Shown here one piece after another: positions 18,837-26,812 of a stretch of DNA of 64,000 nt. Origin of the DNA: CAWKOH01 sp963851245 (GTDB lineage Bacteria; Actinomycetota; Acidimicrobiia; Acidimicrobiales; Palsa-688); assembly GCA_963851245.1 (NCBI GenBank), contig CAWKOH010000009.1, positions 186,001 to 250,000 of the forward strand, given 5' to 3'. Every line of letters starts with the position of its first letter. The first letter of the stretch is position 1. The position numbers and the translations under genes were made by a program. The notes below the pieces were generated by a model that saw nothing but the letters and a program-made list of their open reading frames with translations, had not been told where the DNA came from and did no database searches.

Positions 18837-19256
18837 ATGCCGGAACTCAAGGGCACCAGAACCTACGAGAACCTAAAGAGGGCATTCGCCGGCGAGAGCC
18901 AGGCGAGCCGTCGCTACTTGTATTTCGCCCAGAAGGCCGACATCGAGGGCTACCCGGACGTCGCCGCCCTATTCCGTTCCGTGGCCGACGGAGAGACGGG
19001 TCACGCATTCGGGCACTTCGACTTCTTGGCCGAAGTCGGGGATCCGGTTACCGGCATGGCGGTCGGGGATACCGAGGAGAACCTGAAGTCGGCGATCGCG
19101 GGAGAGACCTACGAGTACACCGAGATGTACCCCGGATTCGCCCGAACGGCGCGCGAGGAAGGCCTCGACAACGTCGCTGAGTGGTTCGAAACGCTGGCCA
19201 AGGCCGAGAAGAGCCACGCCGAGAGGTTCGCCAGCTGCCTCCCCGACGTCCCTTGA
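18837..19256 (+). CDS. Rubrerythrin
   Basis: A 139-residue four-helix non-haem di-iron protein. The ligand-bearing pairs are visible as NLKRAFAGESQASRRYLYFA, SVADGETGHAFGHF, AIAGETYEYTEMYPGFA and AKAEKSHAERF. The usual C-terminal rubredoxin domain is absent, as in the erythrin-type or short actinobacterial members. It should reduce peroxide or store iron. The ATG at 18837 follows GAGGAGCG, a good ribosome-binding site 6 nt upstream; earlier in-frame starts would only add unrelated residues. Confidence 0.88.
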   Translation: MPELKGTRTYENLKRAFAGESQASRRYLYFAQKADIEGYPDVAALFRSVADGETGHAFGHFDFLAEVGDPVTGMAVGDTEENLKSAIAGETYEYTEMYPGFARTAREEGLDNVAEWFETLAKAEKSHAERFASCLPDVP

Positions 19257-19412
19257 TCAGGGCATCCGGCCGGACTTCGGTACCTGTGCCTCGTTCAGCA
19301 TGTTTTGGGCTAGACAGGCCGGTCGGGGTCGACCAAACTACGGCTCCGGAGTGACAGTTAGCTGCCGCCGGGCGTGGGTATCTTGAGATGACACTTTGAC
19401 GGGAACTCGGTG

Positions 19413-19661
19413 ATGGAAGTGAAGGACGCGAAGGCTCTGGCGTGGAGGCAGCGAGCGGCTTGTCGCGGCGTCGATCCCGACATCTTCTATCCGGTGTCAG
19501 ATGAGGACGCGCTGGACGCCAAAGCTATATGCGCCATCTGCCCTGTGAAGCAAGCCTGCCTGGAGTGGGCCTTGGCCAATCGCGAGCGCGACGGTGTATG
19601 GGGCGGGGCGACCGAGCGTGAACGCCGGCGGATTATCCGCCGGCGGCGACGGTCGGCCTGA
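19413..19661 (+). CDS. WhiB-family iron-sulphur transcription factor
   Basis: An 82-residue WhiB-like protein. The four cluster cysteines are seen as AACRG followed by AICAICPVKQAC (CxxCxxxxxC), then the G[VI]WGG turn GVWGG and a strongly basic tail RRRIIRRRRRS that contacts DNA. WhiB proteins bind sigma factor region 4 and tune transcription in actinobacteria. A TATCTT box lies at 19379-19384, so the transcript may carry a short leader that includes a 3-codon ATG open frame. trpD begins 10 nt after the stop. Which WhiB subgroup this is cannot be settled by eye. Confidence 0.92.
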   Translation: MEVKDAKALAWRQRAACRGVDPDIFYPVSDEDALDAKAICAICPVKQACLEWALANRERDGVWGGATERERRRIIRRRRRSA

Positions 19662-19671
19662 CACCGTCGCT

Positions 19672-20857
19672 GTGAGCTCGAGCGCCGAGCCGGCCGGCCC
19701 CGGCGGTTTCGAAGAGTCCGGCGGGTGGCCGGCAATCCTCGGGCGGCTCGCGTCCGGGCAGGATCTCGGTTCGGTTGGGGCCCGGTTGGCCCTGTCGGAG
19801 GTCCTCCTCGGCAATGCCACTCCGGCGCAGATCGCCGCCTTCGTCTTCGGCCTGCGCTGCAAAGGCGAAACGATCGAGGAAATGACCGGTTTAGTCGCGG
19901 CGATGTTGGGCGCGGCAGAACGGGTCGTCGTTCCTGAGCCTGTGGCAAACCGGTTGGTGGATACGTGCGGCACCGGCGGGGACCGAAGCGGTACGATCAA
20001 CGTTTCCACCATTGCCGCTCTAGTGGTGGCCGGAGCCGGCATACCGGTGTGCAAGCACGGTGGCCGGGCCGCCTCTTCGAAGGCCGGATCGGCCGACGTG
20101 CTCGAAGCCCTGGGCGTTGTTATCGACCTGGGTCCAGCCGGAGTGTCGAGGTGCATTTCCGAGGCCGGGATCGGCTTCTGTTTCGCGCCTCGGTACCACC
20201 CGGCGATGCGTCATGCGGTGCCGGTCAGGCGCGAGCTGGGCGTGCCGACCGCCTTCAACTTCCTGGGCCCGCTGGCCAACCCCGCCGGGGTTCGGCGCCA
20301 GGTAGTAGGGGTCGGCGACCCGGCCATGGCCGAGAAGATGGCCCGGGTGCTGGCGGCGGGCGGTGCGACGCATGTGCTGGTGGTGCACGGCGAAGACGGT
20401 CTGGACGAGCTGTCCACCACCGGACCATCAACGATGTACGAGTACCGAGCGGGAGGGTCGGGCGAGGCGACGGCGGAGTCGCGCTCGCGTCGGATGCCGG
20501 GATCGGCGTCGCGAGGGGGTCCTGGCCTAGCGCCGATGTTTGTGCGGTGCCGGTCGACCCGCTAGCTCTCGGGTTGGCTCCGGCCCGGTTGTCAGACCTG
20601 CTCGGGGGTGACGCCGCCACCAACGCCGACCTGGCCCGCCGGGTGCTGGACGGTGACAAGGGACCTCACCGCGACATTGTCCTGCTGAATGCGGCCGCCG
20701 GCCTGCTGGTCGGTGGAGCGGTCTCCTCTCTGGCCGAGGGGATCGTGACGGTGCCTCGGTGATCGACGAGGGTCGGGCCGCGACGTGCCTGGAGCGCCTG
20801 ATCGTGGTGTCTCAGGAGGCGGTCGCCACTGCGCCGTCGGGACATGAAAACCCATGA
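19672..20857 (+). CDS. trpD: Anthranilate phosphoribosyltransferase (two frameshifts)
   Basis: TrpD attaches phosphoribose to anthranilate in tryptophan synthesis. The N-terminal domain and core are intact: VDTCGTGGDRSGTINVST (PRPP loop), KHGGRAASSKAGSADVLEALG, FNFLGPLANPAG and DELSTTGPST. The original frame then becomes nonsense; VDPLALGLAPARLSDLLGG and VLLNAAAGLLVGG continue in a second frame after a shift between about 20440 and 20540, and VIDEGRAATCLERLIVVSQEA in a third after a shift near 20745-20760, ending at 20857. The start is GTG 19672. Two separate small indels in a biosynthetic gene suggest sequence error rather than decay. Confidence 0.82.
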
Positions 20858-20902
20858 TTGTGCTCAGCAGCGCGCCATATCGGCGCGCGCAACTGAACAC
20901 AA
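20858..20902 (+). terminator. Imperfect stem-loop after trpD
   Basis: Directly after the trpD stop lies a 45-nt imperfect hairpin. The inner stem is GCGCGCC (20870-20876) with GGCGCGC (20882-20888) around loop ATATC, and outer arms TTGTG/CACAA and TCAG/CTGA extend it. There is no U-tract, but it sits between two convergent genes, so a terminator or transcript-stabilising role is plausible. Confidence 0.4.
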
Positions 20903-20987
20903 ACGCAGATGAGGGGGTTGGCTCACCCGAGCGCATGAAATGATCTGCGGTGGCAAGCCGGCCGCGGTCGCCGGCGCAATCTCTGGA

Positions 20988-21008
20988 GTTTTGTACCCGT
21001 CACAAAAC
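20988..21008. terminator. Hairpin between convergent genes trpD and Lrp-like gene
   Basis: GTTTTGT (20988-20994) and ACAAAAC (21002-21008) form a perfect 7-bp stem with a 7-nt loop, 33 nt beyond the Lrp-like stop. It could serve the minus-strand transcript. No U-run follows on either strand, so the role is uncertain. Confidence 0.3.
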
Positions 21009-21041
21009 TGACGCCGACCCCGCCCAGACGACCGGCCAGGC

Positions 21042-21320
21042 CTACTCCGCCCCCAGGTCCCAGATCGCCTCGAGATCGTGCTGGCTATAGGCCTGGAAGG
21101 CGATGAGAGTGCGAGTATCAGTTATGCCCGGCAGTTGCATCATCCGCCGGGTGACCACCTCGGCCAGTTCCTCGTGATGGCGGACCCGGACTACGGCGAC
21201 GATGTCGGCGTGGCCGGCAACGGAGTACACCTCGCTGACCCCATCGACCTCGGCCAGCTCGATGGCCAACGCGGCGACGCGCGCTGGTTCACCGTCGATG
21301 AGGACAAAGGCGTGCACCAT
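21042..21320 (-). CDS. Stand-alone Lrp/AsnC ligand-binding (RAM) domain protein
   Basis: A 92-residue protein consisting only of the alpha-beta effector domain of Lrp/AsnC regulators: MVHAFVLIDGEPARV at the start, VYSVAGHADIVAVVRVRHHEEL in the middle and LPGITDTRTLIAFQAYS at the end. The helix-turn-helix half is missing. Such RAM-only proteins bind amino acids and oligomerise; they may modulate full-length Lrp regulators. A TACCGT box 8 nt before the ATG supports this start and a leaderless transcript. It is divergent from the NYN gene and convergent with trpD. Confidence 0.82.
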   Translation of the reverse strand: MVHAFVLIDGEPARVAALAIELAEVDGVSEVYSVAGHADIVAVVRVRHHEELAEVVTRRMMQLPGITDTRTLIAFQAYSQHDLEAIWDLGAE

Positions 21321-21328
21321 GCCGTCCA

Positions 21329-21334
21329 ACGGTA
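21329..21334 (-). promoter_or_regulatory. -10 box of leaderless Lrp-like gene
   Basis: TACCGT on the minus strand, 8 nt before the ATG at 21320. Confidence 0.45.
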
Positions 21335-21433
21335 TCTGGTCGCTCGAACGCCGAAGCCACGCCGAACCGCACGCCGTACCCCGCGCCCAACCCACCGCCG
21401 GACCCCCGCCGAACCCACGGGGGACTCCGCCGG

Positions 21434-21439
21434 TACGAT
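21434..21439 (+). promoter_or_regulatory. -10 box of leaderless NYN gene
   Basis: TACGAT, 7 nt before ATG 21447; no ribosome-binding site in between. Confidence 0.5.
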
Positions 21440-21446
21440 CGCCCCG

Positions 21447-22859
21447 ATGGCCTCGGCGCAACCGGCGAGCCCCCCGCAGCCGTCGACCGCCCAGTTGCGG
21501 CCGGCGCTCACCCTGGCCTGGGCCGTGGCCCGGGCTCGCAATCAGGCCCGCCCGCCGCTGCCCGTACCAGGTCGACTCCGGCCTCTAATCAACGCCGCCC
21601 GGCTACCGGAACGGATGCTCTCGACCATCCGGCAGGTGCTCGAAGACGACGCCGACTTCCGCCAGCAGGTGGCAGAGGTCGCCGACGGTGAGCTGCTCGG
21701 CCGGCTGGCCCAGGTGTGGTTGACGAGACCCGACGGCTGGCAGGAGGAGCTGACCGGGCTGCTCGAGAAACTCGAGGGCGACAGACGCCGGCTCGACGGA
21801 GAAAGAGATGCCCGCCTTGCTCAGGAGCGCATCACGGCTCTGGAGCAAGAGTTGGAGAAAGCCCAAGCCGAACTCCAGGTGCTCAGGAAGTCCAGTACGG
21901 AAGCGGCCGCCCTGATCGAGGCGGAGCGGCAAGCCACCCGGCGGGCCGAAGCCGGTCGGCGGAAGCTCAGCGAGTCCGTCGACTCACTCCAGCACACGAA
22001 CCGATCCCTGACCCGCCAGAGAGAGGAACTCGAAGGTCGCATCGCTGAGCTAGCCGAACGACTCGAGGACTCCCAAGGTGTCCAGACCGCGGTATCGAAT
22101 GAACGCGACGCCGCCCAGGCAGAGGAATCCCGGCTCGAGGAAGAGCTCGCCATTGTCAGATCCGAGCTATCCGCTCTGCGCGCTGAAATCGAATCGGAGC
22201 GGCAGTCGACCGCCGAGACGCTGTCCGAAGTCGCGTCTGCGGGGCGCCAGCTACAGGACTCGCTTCGTGAGGCCGCCGCCTCCCTCGGGTTCAGCCTGGG
22301 CCCGGAACCCCCCGCCGAACTCGAACCTCGTAGCGATCGACGATCCACGGTCCGACCGCCCCCAGCCGCCCCTCCGCGACCCCGGCGGGTGCCGGTGCGA
22401 CTACCACCCGGTGTGTTCGACGATGAACCCGGCGCAGCCGACTACCTCGTGCGGGTGAAGGGCATGACCCTGGTCGTGGACGGCTACAACGTCTCGATCT
22501 CGTCCTGGCCCGACCGCGATCTTCCTGAGCAGCGGTGGCGCCTCGTCGACGCTCTGGCCGAACTGGTGACCCGCTTCGAGGTGACGGTGCGGCTCTTCTT
22601 CGATGGGGTGGAATCGGGTGGCCGTCTCCAGCCGCCCGCGGTGGCTCGGAGGCGCATGAGCGTCGAGTTCTCACCCTCCACCGTCGAGGCCGACGACAAG
22701 ATAATCGCTTTGGTGGAGGCCCTTGGTGAGGCCCGGCCGGTCACCGTTGCGACCAATGATGGACGAGTGCGCACTGAGGTGGCTCGCCGCGGCGCCAACC
22801 TGATCTCGGTCGAGCAGCTCCTCTCGGTGCTCCGACGCTTTCCGGACCCCGCCGGCTGA
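21447..22859 (+). CDS. Coiled-coil protein with C-terminal NYN (YacP-like) ribonuclease domain
   Basis: A 470-residue protein in three parts. Residues 1-110 form a helical domain of unknown function. Residues 110-300 are a long Glu/Arg/Leu-rich coiled coil. After a Pro-rich linker comes a NYN/PIN-like domain (about 335-470) with LVVDGYNVSISSW, VRLFFDGVE, VEADDKIIALVE and VATNDGRVR, the acidic residues expected for a metal-dependent RNase of the YacP/Rae1 type. RNA turnover is the likely role. It is monocistronic with a leaderless promoter. Confidence 0.82.
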   Translation: MASAQPASPPQPSTAQLRPALTLAWAVARARNQARPPLPVPGRLRPLINAARLPERMLSTIRQVLEDDADFRQQVAEVADGELLGRLAQVWLTRPDGWQEELTGLLEKLEGDRRRLDGERDARLAQERITALEQELEKAQAELQVLRKSSTEAAALIEAERQATRRAEAGRRKLSESVDSLQHTNRSLTRQREELEGRIAELAERLEDSQGVQTAVSNERDAAQAEESRLEEELAIVRSELSALRAEIESERQSTAETLSEVASAGRQLQDSLREAAASLGFSLGPEPPAELEPRSDRRSTVRPPPAAPPRPRRVPVRLPPGVFDDEPGAADYLVRVKGMTLVVDGYNVSISSWPDRDLPEQRWRLVDALAELVTRFEVTVRLFFDGVESGGRLQPPAVARRRMSVEFSPSTVEADDKIIALVEALGEARPVTVATNDGRVRTEVARRGANLISVEQLLSVLRRFPDPAG

Positions 22860-22901
22860 CTGGACCGGTTCAGCGTCACACCCCCCTGCAATCATGCCGG
22901 C

Positions 22902-23105
22902 ATGAGCACGTTCACGATCAGCTGTGACGACTGCACCATGCGGGACACGTCGGCTTGCGACGGCTGTGTCGTCACATTCATCTGCGACCGGGACCCGGAT
23001 GACGCCATCGTGATCGACGTGGCAGAAGAACGAGCCCTGCGCCTATTGGGCCGGTCGGGCCTGGTACCACCACTTCGGCACCGGCGGGGCCTGGCATTCG
23101 GATAG
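22902..23105 (+). CDS. Small cysteine-rich protein of unknown function
   Basis: A 67-residue protein whose first half holds CDDC, CDGC and a further Cys (Cys8, 11, 19, 22, 28), a spacing suited to zinc or an iron-sulphur cluster; the second half is basic with an acidic patch IDVAEERALRLLG. I do not recognise a named family, although the arrangement is clean and the start is backed by an ATG with a CAATCA -10-like element 7 nt upstream. It stands alone between the NYN gene and queG. Confidence 0.6.
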   Translation: MSTFTISCDDCTMRDTSACDGCVVTFICDRDPDDAIVIDVAEERALRLLGRSGLVPPLRHRRGLAFG

Positions 23106-23153
23106 GTGGGTGCGGGTGACCTCATGCTGCAGCACGTAGCCGGCGCCGGGCAT

Positions 23154-23159
23154 TACCCT
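23154..23159 (+). promoter_or_regulatory. -10 box of leaderless queG
   Basis: TACCCT, 8 nt before GTG 23168; no ribosome-binding site. Confidence 0.45.
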
Positions 23160-23167
23160 CGGGTCGG

Positions 23168-24346
23168 GTGGGGCTCGAGCATCTCTCGCCGGTGGGTCAA
23201 CGAACCAGTCATGGCAGGCTGGCCGATGAGTTGCGCCGGATCGGGCGGCAAGGCGGACTGGATGCCGTCGGGATTTGCGACGCCGCTCCATTCTCCGACA
23301 CCCGGAATGCGATCGTAGAACGCAAGCAGCTCGGGCTGTCGGCGGGCATGCAGTTCACATACCGGAACCCGGTTCGATCTACAGATCCTCAGGCAACTCT
23401 GCCCGGGGCCCGATCGCTGTTCGTGGGCGTCCGCCGGTATCTCCGCCGGGATCCCCCCGCCCGTACAGGAGGAAGTCCGTCGGGACGGGTGGCTCGCTAC
23501 TCGTGGGTCGACCACTACCGTCCCTTGCGGGGCGCCCTCGGACTGGTCGCGACCAGACTGATCGAAGAGGGGTGGCAGGCCCGCGTTGCCGTGGACGACA
23601 ACGCCCTGGTCGACCGAGCCGCGGCGGTACGCGCCGGGATCGGCTGGTACGGGAAGAACAGCAACGTTCTGGTCGAAGGGGCGGGATCCTGGTTCGTGAT
23701 CGGATCGGTGATCACAGACGCTCCCATCGCCCCGCTTACCCCGCCGGCACCTGTTGCCGACGGGTGTGGGTCCTGCTACCGCTGCATGGCGGCGTGCCCT
23801 ACCGGCGCCCTGGTCGATCCGGGTCGCTTGGACGCCCGCAAGTGCCTGGCCTGGCTGGTGCAGGCCCCGGGCCTGTTCCCACGCCAGTACAGAGAAGCGC
23901 TTGGAGATCGACTATACGGTTGTGACGACTGCCAGGACATCTGCCCGATCAACCGGCGCTTTGGGAAGACCCAGCCTCCTCCTGATCCCGAGCCTGGATC
24001 TCAGCCCTCGGTGGACATCCTGAGCCTGCTGAGCGCCGATGACGCCACCCTCATGGACCAGGTGGGACGCTGGTACATACCTCACAGGCAGGCTCGCTAC
24101 GTTCGCCGTAACGCCCTCATCGTCCTCGGAAACACCGCTGATCGGGCCGCTCCCGGCGTCGCCGCCGCCCTCGAGAGGGCCCTCGCCGACCCGGACCCGA
24201 TCGTGCGCGCTCACGCCGTTTGGGCAGCCGGCCGGCTGGGTCGAGCGGACCTGGTTCAGGGTCTCGAGGCCGACTCCGATCCGCTGGTATGCGACGAGAT
24301 CGCCAATCTGCCGATGGTGTCGGCCGCGCCTGGGCGGGGCGGATGA
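23168..24346 (+). CDS. queG: Epoxyqueuosine reductase
   Basis: A 392-residue cobalamin/iron-sulphur enzyme that reduces epoxyqueuosine to queuosine in tRNA. It has the N-terminal QueG domain (RVAVDDNALVDRAAAVRAGIG split over 135-160), two ferredoxin-type clusters (CGSCYRCMAACPTGA and CDDCQDICP) and C-terminal HEAT-like repeats from about 315 (RNALIVLGNTAD, RAHAVWAAGRLG). Length and order fit the family. The last codons overlap pimB by 4 nt. Confidence 0.9.
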   Translation: MGLEHLSPVGQRTSHGRLADELRRIGRQGGLDAVGICDAAPFSDTRNAIVERKQLGLSAGMQFTYRNPVRSTDPQATLPGARSLFVGVRRYLRRDPPARTGGSPSGRVARYSWVDHYRPLRGALGLVATRLIEEGWQARVAVDDNALVDRAAAVRAGIGWYGKNSNVLVEGAGSWFVIGSVITDAPIAPLTPPAPVADGCGSCYRCMAACPTGALVDPGRLDARKCLAWLVQAPGLFPRQYREALGDRLYGCDDCQDICPINRRFGKTQPPPDPEPGSQPSVDILSLLSADDATLMDQVGRWYIPHRQARYVRRNALIVLGNTADRAAPGVAAALERALADPDPIVRAHAVWAAGRLGRADLVQGLEADSDPLVCDEIANLPMVSAAPGRGG

Positions 24347-25476
24347 GGCACCTACTCGTCACCAACGACTTCCCGCCGAAGATAGGAGGGATTCAGTCCT
24401 ACCTGTGGGAGCTGTGGCGCCGTCTGCCCCCTGAAGACGTGACCGTGCTGACCAGTCCGTACGCCGACTCGGCCACCTTCGACAGTGCGCAGCCCTTCCG
24501 GATTGAGCGGACCCGGGAGCCGGTACTCCTGCCGAACCCCATTCTGACCCGCCGGGTGCGAGACCTGGCGGCCGCGGTAGGGGCCGAAGCCGTGGTTCTC
24601 GATCCCGCCGTGCCGTTGGGACTCATCGGTCCCCATCTCGGCTTGCCGTACGCGGCCGTGCTCCACGGGTCCGAGGTGACGGTGCCGGGTAGATTGCCGG
24701 GCACCAAGCAGCTGCTCGGCCGGGTCCTGGGTTCGGCCTCGTTGCTGATCTCGGCGGGCGGTTACCCGGCGGCCGAGGCTGAACGGGCGGTGCGCAACCC
24801 TCCGCCCATAGTTCAGGTACCGCCTGGGGTGGACACGACCAGGTTCGTTCCCTTGGCGCCCATCGAACGAGCCAGCGCCCGGGCCCGGCTCGGGTTGCCA
24901 CCGGCCGGCCCGCTGGTCCTGAGCGTCAGCCGGCTGGTACCGCGCAAAGGAATGGACGTGTTGATCAAGGCGGCGGCCCAGCTGGCCGGGCCGGGCCGCC
25001 ATAACGATCTGCACGTCGTCATCGCCGGCCACGGGCGTGACAAGCGCCGGCTCGAGCACCTCATCCGCCGGTCCGGGGCCCCGGTCCGGCTGCTCGGCCG
25101 GGTCCCGAACGTGGATCTCCCCGATCTCTTCGCCTGCGTGGACCTGTTCGTGCTGTGCTGCCGGTCGAGATGGGCGGGGTTGGAGCAAGAAGGCTTTGGC
25201 ATCGTCTTCCTCGAGGCCGCCGCCGCCGGCGTGCCATCTGTGGCGGGGGAGAGTGGCGGCTCGGCGGAAGCGGTGGTGGACGGCGAGACTGGGTTCGTGA
25301 TGCGAGATCCCTCTGATGTGGACACGGTGGCCGCGGCGATCGAGCGGCTCATATACGACCCCGCCCTGGCCAGTCGCCAAGGCCAGGCGGCTCGCCACCG
25401 GGCCGAGGTGGACTTCTCCTATGACGTCCTCGCCGCCCGGCTGGCCGGCGCCATCGACAACATGGCCCGGGTGTAG
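24343..25476 (+). CDS. pimB: PimB'-type phosphatidylinositol mannoside mannosyltransferase
   Basis: A 377-residue GT4 enzyme. The start is ATGA-coupled to queG and opens with LLVTNDFPPKIGGIQSYLW, the hallmark N-terminus of PimB', which adds the second mannose to phosphatidylinositol mannoside from GDP-mannose. Other marks are the acceptor/His region AVLHGSEVTVPGRLPGTKQL, the donor site SVSRLVPRKGMDVLI and the EX7E motif EGFGIVFLEAAAAG. In mycobacteria and streptomycetes pimB neighbours an SRPBCC protein and a PlsC acyltransferase, as it does here. Confidence 0.85.
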   Translation: MRHLLVTNDFPPKIGGIQSYLWELWRRLPPEDVTVLTSPYADSATFDSAQPFRIERTREPVLLPNPILTRRVRDLAAAVGAEAVVLDPAVPLGLIGPHLGLPYAAVLHGSEVTVPGRLPGTKQLLGRVLGSASLLISAGGYPAAEAERAVRNPPPIVQVPPGVDTTRFVPLAPIERASARARLGLPPAGPLVLSVSRLVPRKGMDVLIKAAAQLAGPGRHNDLHVVIAGHGRDKRRLEHLIRRSGAPVRLLGRVPNVDLPDLFACVDLFVLCCRSRWAGLEQEGFGIVFLEAAAAGVPSVAGESGGSAEAVVDGETGFVMRDPSDVDTVAAAIERLIYDPALASRQGQAARHRAEVDFSYDVLAARLAGAIDNMARV

Positions 25477-25553
25477 CGCCTCTGGCTGGTGGACCGGTGA
25501 CTAAAAAGCGGTCACGAGCCGACTACGGTCCTGGGGCGGACATCAGCGTCGAC

Positions 25554-25559
25554 AGGAGG
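25554..25559 (+). promoter_or_regulatory. Shine-Dalgarno deciding the SRPBCC start
   Basis: A perfect AGGAGG lies 9 nt before GTG 25569. No such site precedes the upstream in-frame GTG at 25497, so the shorter protein is preferred. Confidence 0.6.
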
Positions 25560-25568
25560 TCGCGGGAG

Positions 25569-26027
25569 GTGGAGGAACAAGTCACCGAGCGGATGATCAT
25601 CCGCGGTTCCCCCGAGGACTGCTACCAGGCACTCGTCGCATTCGAGCGATATCCGGAGTGGGCCGCCGATATCAAGTCGGTGACCGTCGATCAGCGCGAC
25701 GACCAGGGTCGCGCCTCCGAGGTCACGTTCCGGGCCGCGGCATTCGGACGGAGCACGTCCTACACCCTCCATTACGACTACGGGTCGGCGCCGTCGGAGC
25801 TGTCATGGATACAGGTGAAGGGTGACCTGACTCGCCGTCTGGATGGGTCCTATCAGCTGATCCCGTCCGGGGACGACAGCACCGAGATCCTCTATCACCT
25901 CGTTGTCGACCTCAAGGTCCCGCTGCCCGGCTTCGTGAAGAGGCGGGCCGAGGGACGGATAATGGGAACCGCTCTCAGAGAGTTGAAAGCCTGGGTGGAA
26001 CGGCCGACCAGTCCTCATCCGAGCTGA
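25569..26027 (+). CDS. SRPBCC-family lipid-binding-like protein
   Basis: A 152-residue START/Bet v1-like protein (polyketide cyclase or coenzyme Q-binding type). The start of the fold, IRGSPEDCYQALVAFERYPEW, and the middle strand YTLHYDYGSAP are typical. It probably binds a hydrophobic ligand. Homologous genes sit beside pimB in mycobacteria and streptomycetes, so a link to phospholipid or PIM metabolism is reasonable but unproven. The stop overlaps the SDR start by one base. Confidence 0.78.
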   Translation: MEEQVTERMIIRGSPEDCYQALVAFERYPEWAADIKSVTVDQRDDQGRASEVTFRAAAFGRSTSYTLHYDYGSAPSELSWIQVKGDLTRRLDGSYQLIPSGDDSTEILYHLVVDLKVPLPGFVKRRAEGRIMGTALRELKAWVERPTSPHPS

Positions 26028-26806
26028 TGGCCGGCTTCACGTTCGAGGGGGCGGTCGCTGTCGTAACCGGCGGTGCGGGTGGTATCGGACAGGCCCTGGC
26101 GGCCCGGTTGACAGGGGAAGGATCGCGGGTCGCGGTGGTCGACCTCGACCTCGACGCCGCCGAGGCAACCGCTTCCAGGTTCGAGGGGGCCATAGGTGTC
26201 TCAGCAGACGTCGGCGACCCGGCGGCTGTCGCGGCCATGGTCGACGAGGTCCAGCGACGGCTGGGGCCTATCGACGTGTATTGCTCCAACGCCGGAGTGG
26301 CGAGCGGAGAGGGTCTGGGCGAGGACCGAGCCTGGGAGCGCAGCTGGCGCGTGCACGCCATGGCCCACGTGTACGCCGGCCGGTTCGTGGTCCCGGGGAT
26401 GGTCGCCCGGGGCGCAGGGGCGGTGGTCGTCACGGCGTCGGCGGCCGGTCTGCTCATGATGATGCAGTCGGCGCCGTACACCGCCACAAAGCACGCGTCC
26501 GTGGCGATCGCGGAATGGCTGGCAGTGAACTACGGAGGTTCGGGGGTTCAGTTCCATTGCCTCTGCCCTCAGGGAGTACGCACGCCAATGGTTTCGGGTG
26601 ATCCGCGGGGAGAAGCGGAGGTCGCCGCCAGCGGCCGCATCCTCGAACCGGCCGAGGTCGCCGATTCGGTCGTCGGGGCGGTCCGGCAGAACCGCTTCCT
26701 CATCCTGCCCCACGCCGAGGTCCGTGACTACGAGAAGTTCAAGGTCGGCGACCGGGACGCCTGGTTGTCTGGAATGCGGCGTCTTCTGGCCCGGGTGGCA
26801 AGGTAG
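26027..26806 (+). CDS. Short-chain dehydrogenase/reductase
   Basis: A 259-residue classical SDR. It has the NAD(P) motif TGGAGGIG near residue 14, the Asp after the second strand (VVDLDLDAAE) that favours NAD(H), the SNAG motif, and the catalytic YxxxK as YTATKHA. The C-terminal part is short with VGDRDAWLSGMRRL. The substrate is unknown. Translation is coupled to the SRPBCC gene (TGATG). Confidence 0.87.
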   Translation: MAGFTFEGAVAVVTGGAGGIGQALAARLTGEGSRVAVVDLDLDAAEATASRFEGAIGVSADVGDPAAVAAMVDEVQRRLGPIDVYCSNAGVASGEGLGEDRAWERSWRVHAMAHVYAGRFVVPGMVARGAGAVVVTASAAGLLMMMQSAPYTATKHASVAIAEWLAVNYGGSGVQFHCLCPQGVRTPMVSGDPRGEAEVAASGRILEPAEVADSVVGAVRQNRFLILPHAEVRDYEKFKVGDRDAWLSGMRRLLARVAR

Positions 26807-26812
26807 AGGGTC

